From Gigantopelta aegis (Eukaryota; Mollusca; Gastropoda; Neomphalida; Peltospiridae): a DNA stretch of 64,000 nt. The first letter of the stretch is position 1; each line of letters opens with the position of its first letter. The notes beneath the pieces are model-generated. The model saw nothing but the letters and a program-made list of their open reading frames with translations, was not told where the DNA came from and made no database searches. The position numbers and the translations under genes are program-made. The stretch spans positions 2,089,293-2,153,292 of the forward strand of contig NC_054699.1 in assembly GCF_016097555.1 (NCBI RefSeq). Direction: 5' to 3'. Shown piece after piece: positions 23,501-34,867 of the stretch.

Positions 23501-25705
23501 GTGTAAGTTGAATGTCCCTTTAAAGTCTGTTAAATGAGATTTCCGTGTACACGCTTACAGAATGTGTAAGTTGAATGTCCCTTTAAAGTCTGTTAAATGA
23601 GAATACTGTTTAAACTGATGTTTTTTTGTTTTATTGATTTCCGTGTACACGCTTACAGAATGTGTACACGCTGTACAGAGAATACTGTTTAAACTGATGT
23701 TTTTTTGTTTATTGATTTCCGTGTACACGCTTACAGAATGTGTAAGTTGAATGTCAGTTTGTTAAATGAGAATACTGTTTAAACTGATGTTTTTTTGTTT
23801 ATTGATTTCCGTGTACACGCTTACAGAATGTGTAAGTTGAATGTCCCTTTAAAGTCTGTTAAATGAGAATACTGTTTAAACTGATGTTTTTTTGTTTATT
23901 GATTTCCGTGTACACGCTTACAGAATGTGTAAGTTGAATGTCCCTTTAAAGTCTGTTAAATGAGAATACTGTTTAAACTGATGTTTTTTTGTTTATTGAT
24001 TTCCGTGTACACGCTTACAGAATGTGTAAGTTGAATGTCCCTTTAAAGTCTGTTAAATGAGAATACTGTTTAAACTGGTGTTTTTTTGTTTATTGATTTC
24101 CGTGTACACGCTTACAGAATGTGTAAGTTGAATGTCCCTTTAAAGTCTGTTAAATGAGAATACTGTTTAAACTGATTTTTTTTGTTTATTGATTTCCGTG
24201 TACACGCTTACAGAATGTGTAAGTTGAATGTCCCTTTAAAGTCTGTTAAATGAGAATACTGTTTAAACTGATGTTTTTTTGTTTATTGATTTCCGTGTAC
24301 ACGCTTACAGAATGTGTAAGTTGAATGTCCCTTTAAAGTCTGTTAAATGAGAATACTGTTTAAACTGATGTTTTTTTGTTTATTGATTTCCGTGTACACG
24401 CTTACAGAATGTGTAAGTTGAATGTCCCTTTAAAGTCTGTTAAATGAGAATACTGTTTAAACTGATGTTTTTTTGTTTATTGATTTCCGTGTACACGCTT
24501 ACAGAATGTGTAAGTTGAATGTCCCTTTAAAGTCTGTTAAATGAGAATACTGTTTAAACTGATGTTTTTTTGTTTATTGATTTCCGTGTACACGCTTACA
24601 GAATGTGTAAGTTGAATGTCCCTTTAAAGTCTGTTAAATGAGAATACTGTTTAAACTGATGTTTTTTTGTTTATTGATTTCCGTGTACACGCTTACAGAA
24701 TGTGTAAGTTGAATGTCCCTTTAAAGTCTGTTAAATGAGAATACTGTTTAAACTGATGTTTTTTTGTTTATTGATTTCCGTGTACACGCTTACAGAATGT
24801 GTAAGTTGAATGTCCCTTTAAAGTCTGTTAAATGAGAATACTGTTTAAACTGATGTTTTTTTGTTTATTGATTTCCGTGTACACGCTTACAGAATGTGTA
24901 AGTTGAATGTCCCTTTAAAGTCTGTTAAATGAGAATACTGTTTAAACTGATGTTTTTTTGTTTATTGATTTCCGTGTACACGCTTACAGAATGTGTAAGT
25001 TGAATGTCCCTTTAAAGTCTGTTAAATGAGATTGATACTGAATGTTAAAATGTCCCTTTAAAGTCTGTTAAATGAGAATACTGTTTAAACTGATGTTTTT
25101 TGTTTATTGATTTCCGTGTACACGCTTACAGAATGTGTAAGTTGAATGTCCCTTTAAAGTCTGTTAAATGAGAATACTGTTTAAACTGATGTTTTTTTGT
25201 TTATTGATTTCCGTGTACACGCTTACAGAATGTGTAAGTTGAATGTCCCTTTAAAGTCTGTTAAATGAGAATACTGTTTAAACTGATGTTTTTTTGTTTA
25301 TTGATTTCCGTGTACACGCTTACAGAATGTGTAAGTTGAATGTCCCTTTAAAGTCTGTTAAATGAGAATACTGTTTAAACTGATGTTTTTTTGTTTATTG
25401 ATTTCCGTGTACACGCTTACAGAATGTGTAAGTTGAATGTCCCTTTAAAGTCTGTTAAATGAGAATACTGTTTAAACTGATGTTTTTTTGTTTATTGATT
25501 TCCGTGTACACGCTTACAGAATGTGTAAGTTGAATGTCCCTTTAAAGTCTGTTAAATGAGAATACTGTTTAAACTGATGTTTTTTTGTTTATTGATTTCC
25601 GTGTACACGCTTACAGAATGTGTAAGTTGAATGTCAGTCTGTTAAATGAGAATACTGTTTAAACTGATGTTTTTTTGTTTATTGATTTCCGTGTACACGC
25701 TTACA
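20514..25705. repeat. 97-bp satellite array, about 53 units
   Basis: A head-to-tail array of a 97-bp unit (spacing measured between TCCGTGTACA occurrences at 22021 and 22118). Most inner units look identical. Short or shuffled units sit near both edges (20780-20830, 21080-21100, 23520-23700, 25030-25070, 25630). The unit holds four short palindromes: CGTGTACACG, CTTACA-gaatg-TGTAAG, CTTTAAAG and GTTTAAAC. It starts about 1.35 kb upstream of the SELENBP1 start codon. No ORF. Confidence 0.98.
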
Positions 25706-26389
25706 CATTGCTTCTTTGTACTTCAAACTGACATTACGAAACTAACAGTTTCTACAATTTGCTCTATAATAGCAAGTGTTATTACACACCAGTGTAAGAT
25801 TATGCTCATGTCATAACAATCACTCAATATCTAACTAGTGTAATATTGGCGAGGCCTGATCCGTATAGGGGAATGTCCTCGTAACTCTCCATTCCTGAAA
25901 AATAATGGAGACGAACCCCGCTAGATCCGAGTCCTATTATTTTTCAGGAATGGAGTTACGAGGATATTCCCCTACTTAAAATACACCACTAAATAATGAT
26001 TTTATGTCTGTCTATATATATCTATATTTTATCTATATTACTCTTAGTAATGAAGAGTTGTGGAATCATCACTCCATTACTGAAAAATAATGGAGCGTTG
26101 AGACAATACAGTGACTGTAACAGGTGTATTTTAATTATAATATAAAATCCTTCTTATGTTCGTATAATAATTCTAACTCATTGTGTAATCGATAGTTGAT
26201 CGATTGGTGCAAGCCGATTTTAACCGATGATCGATGATGAAATTCAAACCGATTCCCATCACTACGTTCGAGTCATATTCACAGATGTCGTAAGATGCCA
26301 CCCACTGAAGGGGCTAGTTAATTAAACAATATAATATCAATCAACGGCCACTGGATGGCAAACATTCAATAATTTTCACTTACAGTCTC
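25706..26389. other. Flank of the satellite, foldback region
   Basis: Contains the 25866-25974 foldback and its partial copy at 26072. Otherwise nothing recognised. Confidence 0.5.
25866..25974. repeat. Foldback, about 40-bp arms
   Basis: Left arm TAGGGGAATGTCCTCGTAAC then TCTCCATTCCTGAAAAATAA pairs with the right arm (25936-25974) apart from one substitution and a 2-nt gap; loop about 29 nt. A partial third copy (CCATTACTGAAAAATAATGG) is at 26072. Just outside the satellite array. Confidence 0.8.
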
Positions 26390-26582
26390 GCTACATTGTT
26401 TCATTCTCAGCAAAGGATCTTTTATTTACACTTTTCTAACACACAGAGCAGCACATACCACGGCCTTCGATATACCAGTCATGGGTCCACCGAGAGAATC
26501 AGAGATTGGGTCCCCCGAGAGGGTTCGATCCTACGACCAAAGAACCTCAAGCGAGCACTCTACCGACTGAGCCAGGTCCCGA
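26390..26582 (-). mobile_element. SINE with Lys-tRNA-like head, minus strand
   Basis: Minus strand: GGGACCTGGCTCAGTCGGTA, GGATCGAACCC, then the standard body TGGTATATCGAAGGCCGTGG. Head-to-head with the next SINE. Confidence 0.75.
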
Positions 26583-26594
26583 CCATGTAATACA

Positions 26595-26908
26595 ATGGGG
26601 CGGGATATAGTCCAGTGGTAGAACGCTCGCTTGATGCGCTGCCAGTCTGGGGTCGATCCCCATCGGTGGGCACATTGGCCCATTTCTCTTTCCAACCAGT
26701 GCACCACGACTGGTATAACACAGGCCGTGGTATGTGCTATCCTGTCTGTGGGATGGTGCATATAAAAGATCCCTTGCTATTAATGGTAACATGTTGCGGG
26801 TTTCCTGTCTAAGATTGTGTCAGAATTACCAAATGTTTGACATCCAATAGCCGATGAATCAATGTGGTCAATGTGATCAAGTGGTGTCGTTAAACAAAAC
26901 AAACTTTA
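26595..26908 (+). mobile_element. Full-length SINE, tail type 1
   Basis: GGGGCGGGATATAGTCCAGT (A box), GGGTCGATCCCC (B box), body, tail GGTGTCGTTAAACAAAACAA. Confidence 0.88.
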
Positions 26909-27009
26909 TTAGAACCTGGTTGACTGTTCTGATAATGTTATCACCGTTCTTACATTACAGATAAGGCTATAGTACACTCCAGAGCCCCCCCCCCCCCCCC
27001 CCCCCAATG

Positions 27010-27335
27010 CTTTGGGGGCGAGACGTAGCCCAGTGGTAAAGCGCTCGCTTGATGCGCGGTCGGTTTGGGATCGATGCCCGTCAGTGGGCCCATTAGGCTA
27101 TTTCTCGCTCCAACCAGTGCACCACGACTGGTACATCAAAGGCCGTGATATGTCTATGGGATGGTGCATATAAAAGATCCCTTGCTGCTAATCGAAAAGA
27201 GTAGCCCATGAAGTGGCGACAGCGGGTTTCCTCTCTCAATATCTGTGTGGTCCAAACCATATGTCTGACGCCATGTAACCGTAAATAAAATGAGCTGAGT
27301 GCGTCGTTAAATAAAACATTTCCTTCGTTCCTCCC
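27010..27335 (+). mobile_element. Full-length SINE, tail type 2
   Basis: GCGAGACGTAGCCCAGTGGT, GGGATCGATGCCC, body, then AAATAAAATGAGCTGAGTGC and GTCGTTAAATAAAACATTTC. Directly preceded by a C-run at 26985-27005. Confidence 0.88.
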
Positions 27336-29050
27336 CATGCTCTGAGACCAGCTGCTGGCCATGCCAGAGACCGGACAGGATAGGAATTCCTCGATCGTCA
27401 GTGGATATCGGCCTGATAAACAGGTTTGACCTCACCTGACCGGACTCCAGAGACGTAGCTAGAGTAGGGGCAGTTACACTACCAGAACAATGCGAAAAAG
27501 TGCCGGCTTTTGATACTAGGAGAAAACCATATATTGGCTTGCCCCGATCCTTTTTGTACCGACACCCCCTCCCTTTACACTGACATAGCCACCCCCACCC
27601 CCTTAATCACGCATTTTCCCTTCCACCTTTTAGGCTATACCTGCCTCACACCTAATAAAACGATTCATAGTGTGCGTGCTACTCTCTGTTTTTGTGCCCC
27701 ACCCCCGCAATCCCCTCAATATAAAATGCTGGATAGCCAACGTTATCTATTTTAGGTCACACACACACACACACACACTGTATATACATGTATAATCAAC
27801 ATTAAACCAGCTACTGAGCCAAACTAACAAAAAAAAACGAAAAAAAAAACTATGGTATATTATTAATATTATTGTACCCATCAAGGGGCGTGTTACTGAC
27901 CCCAACTCTTAAGGGCAGTTCCATAATTTATAACATGGGGTGTGTGGGGGAGGCATCGTACGTAAGGCCAAAAAAAAAAAAATCGTTTGTTTCCGGTCAC
28001 CCGACCGACCTTAAATTTTGCCACCGACCCTGAACTTTTTTTTTTCTGCTGGGGTGGGGTGGGGGGGGGGGAAGCGCACAAAGAAGTTGTGGTCGCGGAT
28101 CGACAAAGCAGACGACAGAAGTACTCAAGTAGGATAACTCTTACACGTCAGTGTGTGTGTTAAATGGAGGTTGAGGGGTGTGTGTGCGTGGGGGGGGGGG
28201 GGGGCAGCAGCGATGGTTTTTATACACCCCCACCCCACTTTTCGGCACTTTCTTACGCCGTGCCTTGGACCCAATCACTGGCGTTGTTAGAGACTGGACC
28301 CAGACTAGACATGCCTGGACGTTGAATGGATATGAGCATAACTAATTTGTTTGAAATTGGAATCATTAACACGTGCTCTTATTAGGTACCACGGTAATTG
28401 GTGACACACGAGATCGCATGACAGTACGGTAACGTATGTGGCGATTAAACGGCTTTTATTACAAACTGCTAAATACTGTAGGCCTATAGAGGAAAATATA
28501 TCGTATTATCGTAACGCCAGTCATCTCATACATTGTAGGTTTATTTTCCCAAAACAACAACGTGCGATCTCAACAAAACAATCAAGGATTTCTCGATACC
28601 ACATGCACAGACTACAAGTCATCGCGTTTTTTTTCCGCATGCAAAGGTGAAGGTCATTTGAAGAAGACTTGGTACAATTTTCGTTGTTGGCTACTGCTTA
28701 GGCCTAGTACCCAGAATTTGTTAATATACACGGGTGTAGCCTGTAGGAAGATACCAAAAAGTGGGTTGGGTTGGCACACACACGTATAAAATTAATATAT
28801 AAACCATCGATGCTGCTACAAAGTACCCCCTTCCTCGCTTCCTACGCCAGTGATGTAGATAGGCCTATCAACTGCTGAGCATGGGTAATAATTAAATAAA
28901 CGGAATATTCAAGAATAACCACAAACATTAAACAGTTCACATTTATTTCAGTGTTTCAGTTAATTGGGAATAAGTTAATTTGGGTGATTTTAGCATGGGT
29001 CCGTTCAATAGGCTAATAAACATTAAAACTATAAGTCCGTCCCACAGGGA
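27336..29050. other. Unassigned, with poly(G) tracts
   Basis: (CA)n at 27757-27777, G-runs at 28064 and 28190, and GTAGC-type MITE remnants at 27450. No gene seen. Confidence 0.5.
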
Positions 29051-29179
29051 ACGCCTTAGCCAGAGTACTCTGACTGTAAGAGAGCTAGATGGACATTTGA
29101 ACATAAACACGCTCTCATTATTTATGTCCAAATGTCCGTCTAGCTCTCTTACAGTCAGAGTACTCGGGCTAAGAACGCC
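29051..29179. repeat. Long hairpin, 57-bp arms, 13-nt loop
   Basis: Left arm 29051-29107 and right arm 29121-29179 pair almost throughout (central 20 bp ACTCTGACTGTAAGAGAGCT identical). Length and shape resemble a foldback MITE or a small-RNA hairpin precursor. No coding. Confidence 0.8.
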
Positions 29180-29274
29180 TTTTTTATTACTATGAAATTT
29201 ACTACAAGTTATTCATTTCTAAGCCGATTGATTTGTAAATTGCACACAAAATTAGTATTGTTTTGTTATTTCCA

Positions 29275-29440
29275 ATACAAGTTGGACAAATCTGTGAAGT
29301 TTTTGTTCAGTCATCTACTGACTGGATAAATCTGTGAACTTTTTGTGCAAACATCTATTGACCAACTTGGACAAATTTGTCCAGTCATCCTCTGACAAAA
29401 GTGGACAAAGCTGTGAAGTTTCTGCGCAGTCATCTACTGA
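29275..29440. repeat. Degenerate tandem repeat of about 55 bp
   Basis: Three imperfect units built on TGGACAAATCTGTGAAGTTT and CAGTCATCTACTGAC. Confidence 0.7.
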
Positions 29441-30614
29441 CTTTTATTGGTGAAAGGAATAGTTTTAAACTTTTTTTGTTTTCCTGTCTTTTGAAAATGG
29501 CATGTGAAACTTAAAACTGACATTGACAGTGAGATTGTTTTTATTTCTCCCTGGCTGCAAAAGAGTAAACTAAGATTTTTCAGACAGCTTGCCTTCATGT
29601 CTTTCATCTTGAGACTGAGTTTTTCTCTGGCAAACACATTTAAGGTAGGGTAACCTTTCTTTGAACTAAAAAAAAAAAAAAAAAAAAATCCTACCTACCT
29701 ACCCTACTTTTTTTGGCTGAAACAAACAACTTCTTTTTTTGGCCTAATCAATAGTTTATGTCTGGTGGGTTTGTTATCAATCGTTTTCTATACGTAATTG
29801 ATTTAAATAAACTTTTATGTTGAGGACGGTATGTATACACAATTAGAATCGTAAGAAGAATATCTTAAGTGTGGATGGGGTGGGGCACAATATCAAGTGT
29901 ATGGGACATGGTATCTAGTAGGAGATGTGGCACAAGCCATTTACATTGTATCTTTATAGTGTATTTATATAAAGTAGGACAAAATAAACAAACCCCATTA
30001 CATTTTCGTCCTCAAGTAATTGTGTGTATGGGGTATGTGTGTGTATACTGGCCTCAAACAAGGTTAATCCTATAACTTTATACAATCTGCGTTCGTCGAA
30101 CAGGATACTGGGATAGAGAACGCTCGTGTTGCATATAATTATAATATGTTACGCCATTATAACCCGGCATGACAATTGCACGTGATACGCTGTACACAGA
30201 TATGGCAATACGTTAGTACTAAACAGAACTTTAAACGCTATGGATGATTCACGCGCCTGCATATATACCATACTATTATACCATGACATTTACCTGGTTT
30301 TGACGATGTCGCATCTGTCGCACCTGACGAGATAACTGAATGAATCTGCTGGAGACGTCTCTCGGAACTCTCAGTTTGTACGTCCATTCCGCCGTTGACT
30401 GTTGACTAAGTAAACGAAGCCACGCTATAGAACGCAGCACTGCAGAAATGTACGTTTCTCGAAGGGCCGTACTTAGCAGGATTTGCAGGGGTAGGAGTTG
30501 GGGGGGGGGGGGGAGGCATCCAGGGGCGGATCCAGAAAAAAATTGGGGAGGGGAGGAACTAAGGGAAAAAAAGGAGCACATGAATCAATTCCTGAAAAGG
30601 GCAACCCAGTGAAG

Positions 30615-31042
30615 TTAAAGTTTGTATTGTTTAACGACACCACTAGAGTACATTGATAACATTTGATAATTATGACTCGTAGACATCAGAGAAAACCCAT
30701 TACATTTTTTCCATCAGCAGCAAGGGATCTTTTATATGCACTTTCCCACAGACAGGAAAACACATACCACGGCTTTATGCTTTATGTGGTTGGAACAAGA
30801 AAAATAACAATCAGTTGAATGGATCTTCTAGAGCACATTGATAACATTTGATAATTATGACTCGTAGTCATCAGAAGAAACCCACTACAATGTTCCATTA
30901 GCAGCAAGGGATCTTTTATATAAACTTTACCACAGACAGGAAAGCACATACCACGGCTTTTGTGGTTGGAACGAGAAAAATATCAATCAGTTGAATGGAT
31001 CCACCGTTGTGGTTCGATCCTGCGACGAAAGCACTTCAAGAC
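30615..31042 (-). mobile_element. SINE with internally duplicated body
   Basis: The stretch from CTAGAG(T/C)ACATTGATAAC to CAGTTGAATGGATC occurs twice (30645-30828, 30831-31005), the second continuing into a GGTTCGATCCTGCGAC head. Tail type 1. Confidence 0.75.
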
Positions 31043-31290
31043 CACACAGATATTGAAGGAGGAAACCCGCTGTCGCCACTTCATGGGCTACTCTTTTTCG
31101 ATTAGCAGCAAGGGATCTTTTATATGCACCATCCCATAGACAGGATAGCACATACCACGGCCTTTGATGTACCAGTCGTGATGCACTGGCTGGAGCGAGA
31201 AATAGCCCAATGAGCCCACTGACGGGGATCGATCCCAAACCGACCGCGCATCAAGCGAGCGCTTTACCACTGGGCTACGTCTCGCCCCTG
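31043..31290 (-). mobile_element. SINE, tail type 2, tail-truncated
   Basis: Minus strand: GGGGCGAGACGTAGCCCAGT ... GGGATCGATCCC ... body up to TCAATATCTGTGTGGTC, where the neighbouring SINE begins. Confidence 0.85.
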
Positions 31291-31342
31291 GCACTATAAA
31301 TAAACAATACAATTTTAAACACAGCAAAATTAAATGTGAACC

Positions 31343-31525
31343 CAGGGCCGTAGCTACGATTTTTTGTTGGGGTGGAGTGGGGTGGGGGGGGGGGGGGGGG
31401 GGGGGGGGCAACTGAGTAGTTAATATTCTAAAACTCCTTAAACGGTTAAGAAGAGAATTTTCTTTAAGTTTCTATAAATGTTTTCCGGATTTTGCCCCCT
31501 CCCCGCAGCGCTAGCTACGGCCCTG
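31343..31525. mobile_element. Poly(G)-bearing MITE, 14-bp TIRs, 5-bp target duplication
   Basis: Ends CAGGGCCGTAGCTA ... TAGCTACGGCCCTG, flanked by GAACC on both sides (31338-31342, 31526-31530). A G-run of about 25 follows the left end. 183 bp. Same family as 13105-13307 by termini and layout. Confidence 0.85.
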
Positions 31526-31792
31526 GAACCATTGTTTACTTACTATTTATAATGGATTCAAACACAACAGTGGTCAAAAGCGTACGAGACGGGGGGAGGG
31601 GGGGGTGGAGTTGGGGAGGGGAGTTGCCCCCACTCAATGCTGGAGAAAATCGTCAAATTCGGGCAAAAACGATGAGAAATTCTGGAAAAAATAGCTGGCC
31701 TGAAACTCATTCACCATGTATTTCCATCATTCTACCCATAATATTAGTTGTAATCCAGGCCTAAAGCCAGCATTTCGAGTGGGAGGGTTCAG

Positions 31793-32822
31793 CTAAAAAA
31801 AGTACTGTCGGAAATAGAATAAAAATGATTTTCGTCGATTATTTCTTTTATATTAAACTGACAAGTAAATATTTTGTAAATACCCATTCAATAATACTTT
31901 ACCTAATTTAGCATTTACTTGTTTGGGCTCTCATTGATGTACAAGGTAATGTTTACTCTTGAAATTAAACTAAATATCAGTAAACAGGTGATTTGTAACC
32001 TTTATTGGATCAGACTATAACACATTTTGATCGATGTGTGTCAATTTCATTTACCCTTAAACAAACTTTTAATTTAAAACTGCAAGTTAACTGATTATTT
32101 TGAATTGCAGCATAAATTATTAATTATGACAAGCATATTTATTACATTATTAATTATGACAAACATATTTATTACATTAGAAATTTACACAATCTTGCAA
32201 CAATTTAAAGGTGCTATATAATACAAGCTGTGATAAAGATTCTCCAATAAAAAAGTATTTTCTACCAGTAGATAAAATTATTTCCTATAATCATTTATGG
32301 GCATATTGTTAAAGGTGTCTTCTTTAAATGTTAAATCAAAATGTTATAAAAAAAAAAAGAATTAAAAAAAAGAAGAAGATTATTTGCAATAGCTGTCAAT
32401 GGGCAACATTGAGATAGCACCTTTAACACCGCTGGATCACTCATAATGGTTCTTGACAGTTTTGCTCAAAAGTTACTTACAAATGACTACAAATATTTTG
32501 TTTTGGAGAAGGATAGGGGCAAACCATCATCAGAAACAGTCCCTCACATATTGTAACAGCAATGAAATTGACACGTTGACCAAAATGTGTTATAGTCTGT
32601 TCCAATAAAGTGCACATAGCACCTGTTTACTGACATTTTTCGTTAAATTTCAAGAGTAAACACCACCTTGAACATCAATGAACGCCAAAATAAGTAAATG
32701 TTAAATTAGGTAGACTATCATTAAATAGATATTTACAAAATATTTACTTGTCAGTTTAATATGTAAGAAATAATTGACGAAAATCATTTTTATTCTATTT
32801 CCGATAGTACTTTTTTTTTAAT
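31793..32822. mobile_element. DNA element with about 250-bp terminal inverted repeats
   Basis: The first 255 bp (AGTACTGTCGGAAATAGAAT ... CACATTTTGATCGATGTGTG) return inverted in the last 255 bp (from 32568, GACACGTTGACCAAAATGTG ... CTATTTCCGATAGTACT) with scattered mismatches and small gaps. About 1.03 kb, A-runs at both tips, no ORF. Long TIRs suggest a Mutator-like or similar non-autonomous element. Target duplication not resolved. Confidence 0.8.
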
Positions 32823-33617
32823 AGGTATTTGCCGGGTCCTTCTGATATGAAGTTGATTGAAAAAAAAAATTGTATGGGGTTCCAGGGGCATGCCTCCCCG
32901 GAAATTTTGAAATCTCCGAAAGCCTAAAACGCTTTTTCCTGGCATCTTGAACTTAAAAAATTATATTTTAAAACAACTATTTTCGACTATTTTGTAGACT
33001 GTATTTTTGTTATTATTATTATTATTTTAAGATAATGAAATTCTAGCAAACAACAGGAGTTAAAGGTATTGACCCGAGGTATATGTTAAAAAGTATGTGT
33101 ACCTCAGAACTATGATCAATTATTTTAATAATAAACATATTTATGAAAAACGAAACACATTACATTCATAACAATTGTACCATCACCAATCACCCTCTTA
33201 AGAGTACAGGTGTAGTTCTCAAACGTTTTCAGCAAAACGTATTGCATCCCGTTTAATTTTTGTCACTGATGCGTCATATTATCATCAAAATGACATCTAT
33301 ATGTTGACCATAAAACATTTTGGAATATTTGGAAATTACATTTAAGAAAATATACATTTTCTAATTGGCCGGGACATTGGCAAATTCAATAGCACCGAAA
33401 ACCAACCCTCGCCCGCTACCGACCTTCGTTGGGCTGCTTGTGCTCCATTGCACATATGCCAGTGCGGACGACCCCCTCTCCCACCCTATCCAAACCTGTT
33501 CCTGTCCTGGACTGAGCAGCCGGCAAATGTCGACACCTGCGCCAATGACAGGTGTGTGCTACAACAGCGTGTTCTGAATGTTCACGTTAAAACATATAAC
33601 GATCTGACCGTACAGGA
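32823..33617. other. Unassigned before the second LINE
   Basis: A GC-richer stretch at 33370-33570 is open in two plus frames but has no recognisable domain; probably part of another repeat. Confidence 0.4.
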
Positions 33618-33941
33618 TTACTTTCTGTTGTTAACTTTTAAGATTGGAAACACTATTTTAGAAAATGTTAAAGAATAGAAATATTTAGGAATTACGTTTA
33701 GTAAATTAACTTCCGAACTTCCGAACTATACCAAGAGCAGACTAAGTCAACAGGCTACAAAGGCTATGCACTTTGTGCTAGCGAAATCAAAGAAATACCA
33801 TCGATCAACTGAATGAACTTAAAATGTTCGACTCGATGGTTCTTCCTATCTTATTATATGGCTGCGAAATTTGGGGGCACGAGAAAAATTATATATTTAA
33901 GTCTGTACAAATCAACTTTTTTAAAGACATATTTCACCTGA

Positions 33942-34547
33942 TAAGCCCCGGTTACACTGTCAAGGATCAGGACGTCAGGTTAGCCACGGATACGATCCAG
34001 CATCATTTGTGACAATCCATTGTGGTCCGTAGAGGTCCGTAGCTGTCCGTATTAAATCCCTGATCAATCGTAGTAGTACTTGTATGTCCGTGAAAATTTT
34101 GAACACGTCCAAACATTTATCACGGCACGAACAACCGTAGGACATCCTTAATGATCCGTAAAAGAATGTAATAATCCATTCTAATCCGTAATAAACCGTA
34201 CTTAAATCGTACTTATCCGTATTTCATCGTAGTAATCCCGGCCTCAAGCCCCGGTCACACTGTCAAGGATCAGGACGCCGGGTTAGCCACGGATACGATC
34301 CGGCATCATTCGTAACAATCCCTTGTGGTCCATACTAAACTGTACCGATCCTTAGCGATCCGTAGCGCTCCCTGTTGTCAACTAACCCCTATCCTTAATA
34401 ATCCTTGGTTTATCCGTCGAAAACCATAGTTCAACCGTGGTGCATCCGTAGGGGACCGCGGATAGACCACTATCCGGGGTAATCCGTGAGGTTTCCATCC
34501 GTCGTGGATCCGGCCAGACGATTCTTGACAGTGTGACCGGGGCTTTA
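33942..34547. mobile_element. TIR element inserted in the LINE, with an internal tandem head
   Basis: Ends AAGCCCCGGTTACACTGTCA and, inverted, AAGCCCCGGTCACACTGTCA. A third copy of the left end in direct orientation at 34253 (AAGCCCCGGTCACACTGTCA then AGGATCAGGACG) shows an internal duplication. The interior is rich in ATCCGTA/CCGTAG motifs. It separates LINE residues ..FFKDIFHL from ..YGELGQMP. No coding. Confidence 0.75.
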
Positions 34548-34867
34548 AGGAATCAACACTATTTTTATGTTATAAATACGGAGAGCTAGGACAAATGCCA
34601 GTTGAATTACTTATACATTGAAGAATGATATACTATTGGGCACGGCTTTTATTAGGAAAAGAATCAAAAGTATCTTTCTTATTATACAAAACTATGTTAA
34701 ATGATCATTTTACGAACGGAATCAACTATAATTGGATCACCGCTATCAAAAACATTTTGGATAACTTAGGAATGAGCAATGTATGGATATCTCAATCGTT
34801 CATATCAGTAAACTGTCTCTCGCAACAAATCAAACAAAGACAATACAATCAATATTTACAGATATGG

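Noticed and set aside
33365-33577. Cys/Pro-rich secreted peptide
   Set aside because: Open in two frames at once, no signal peptide, and adjacent to LINE debris.
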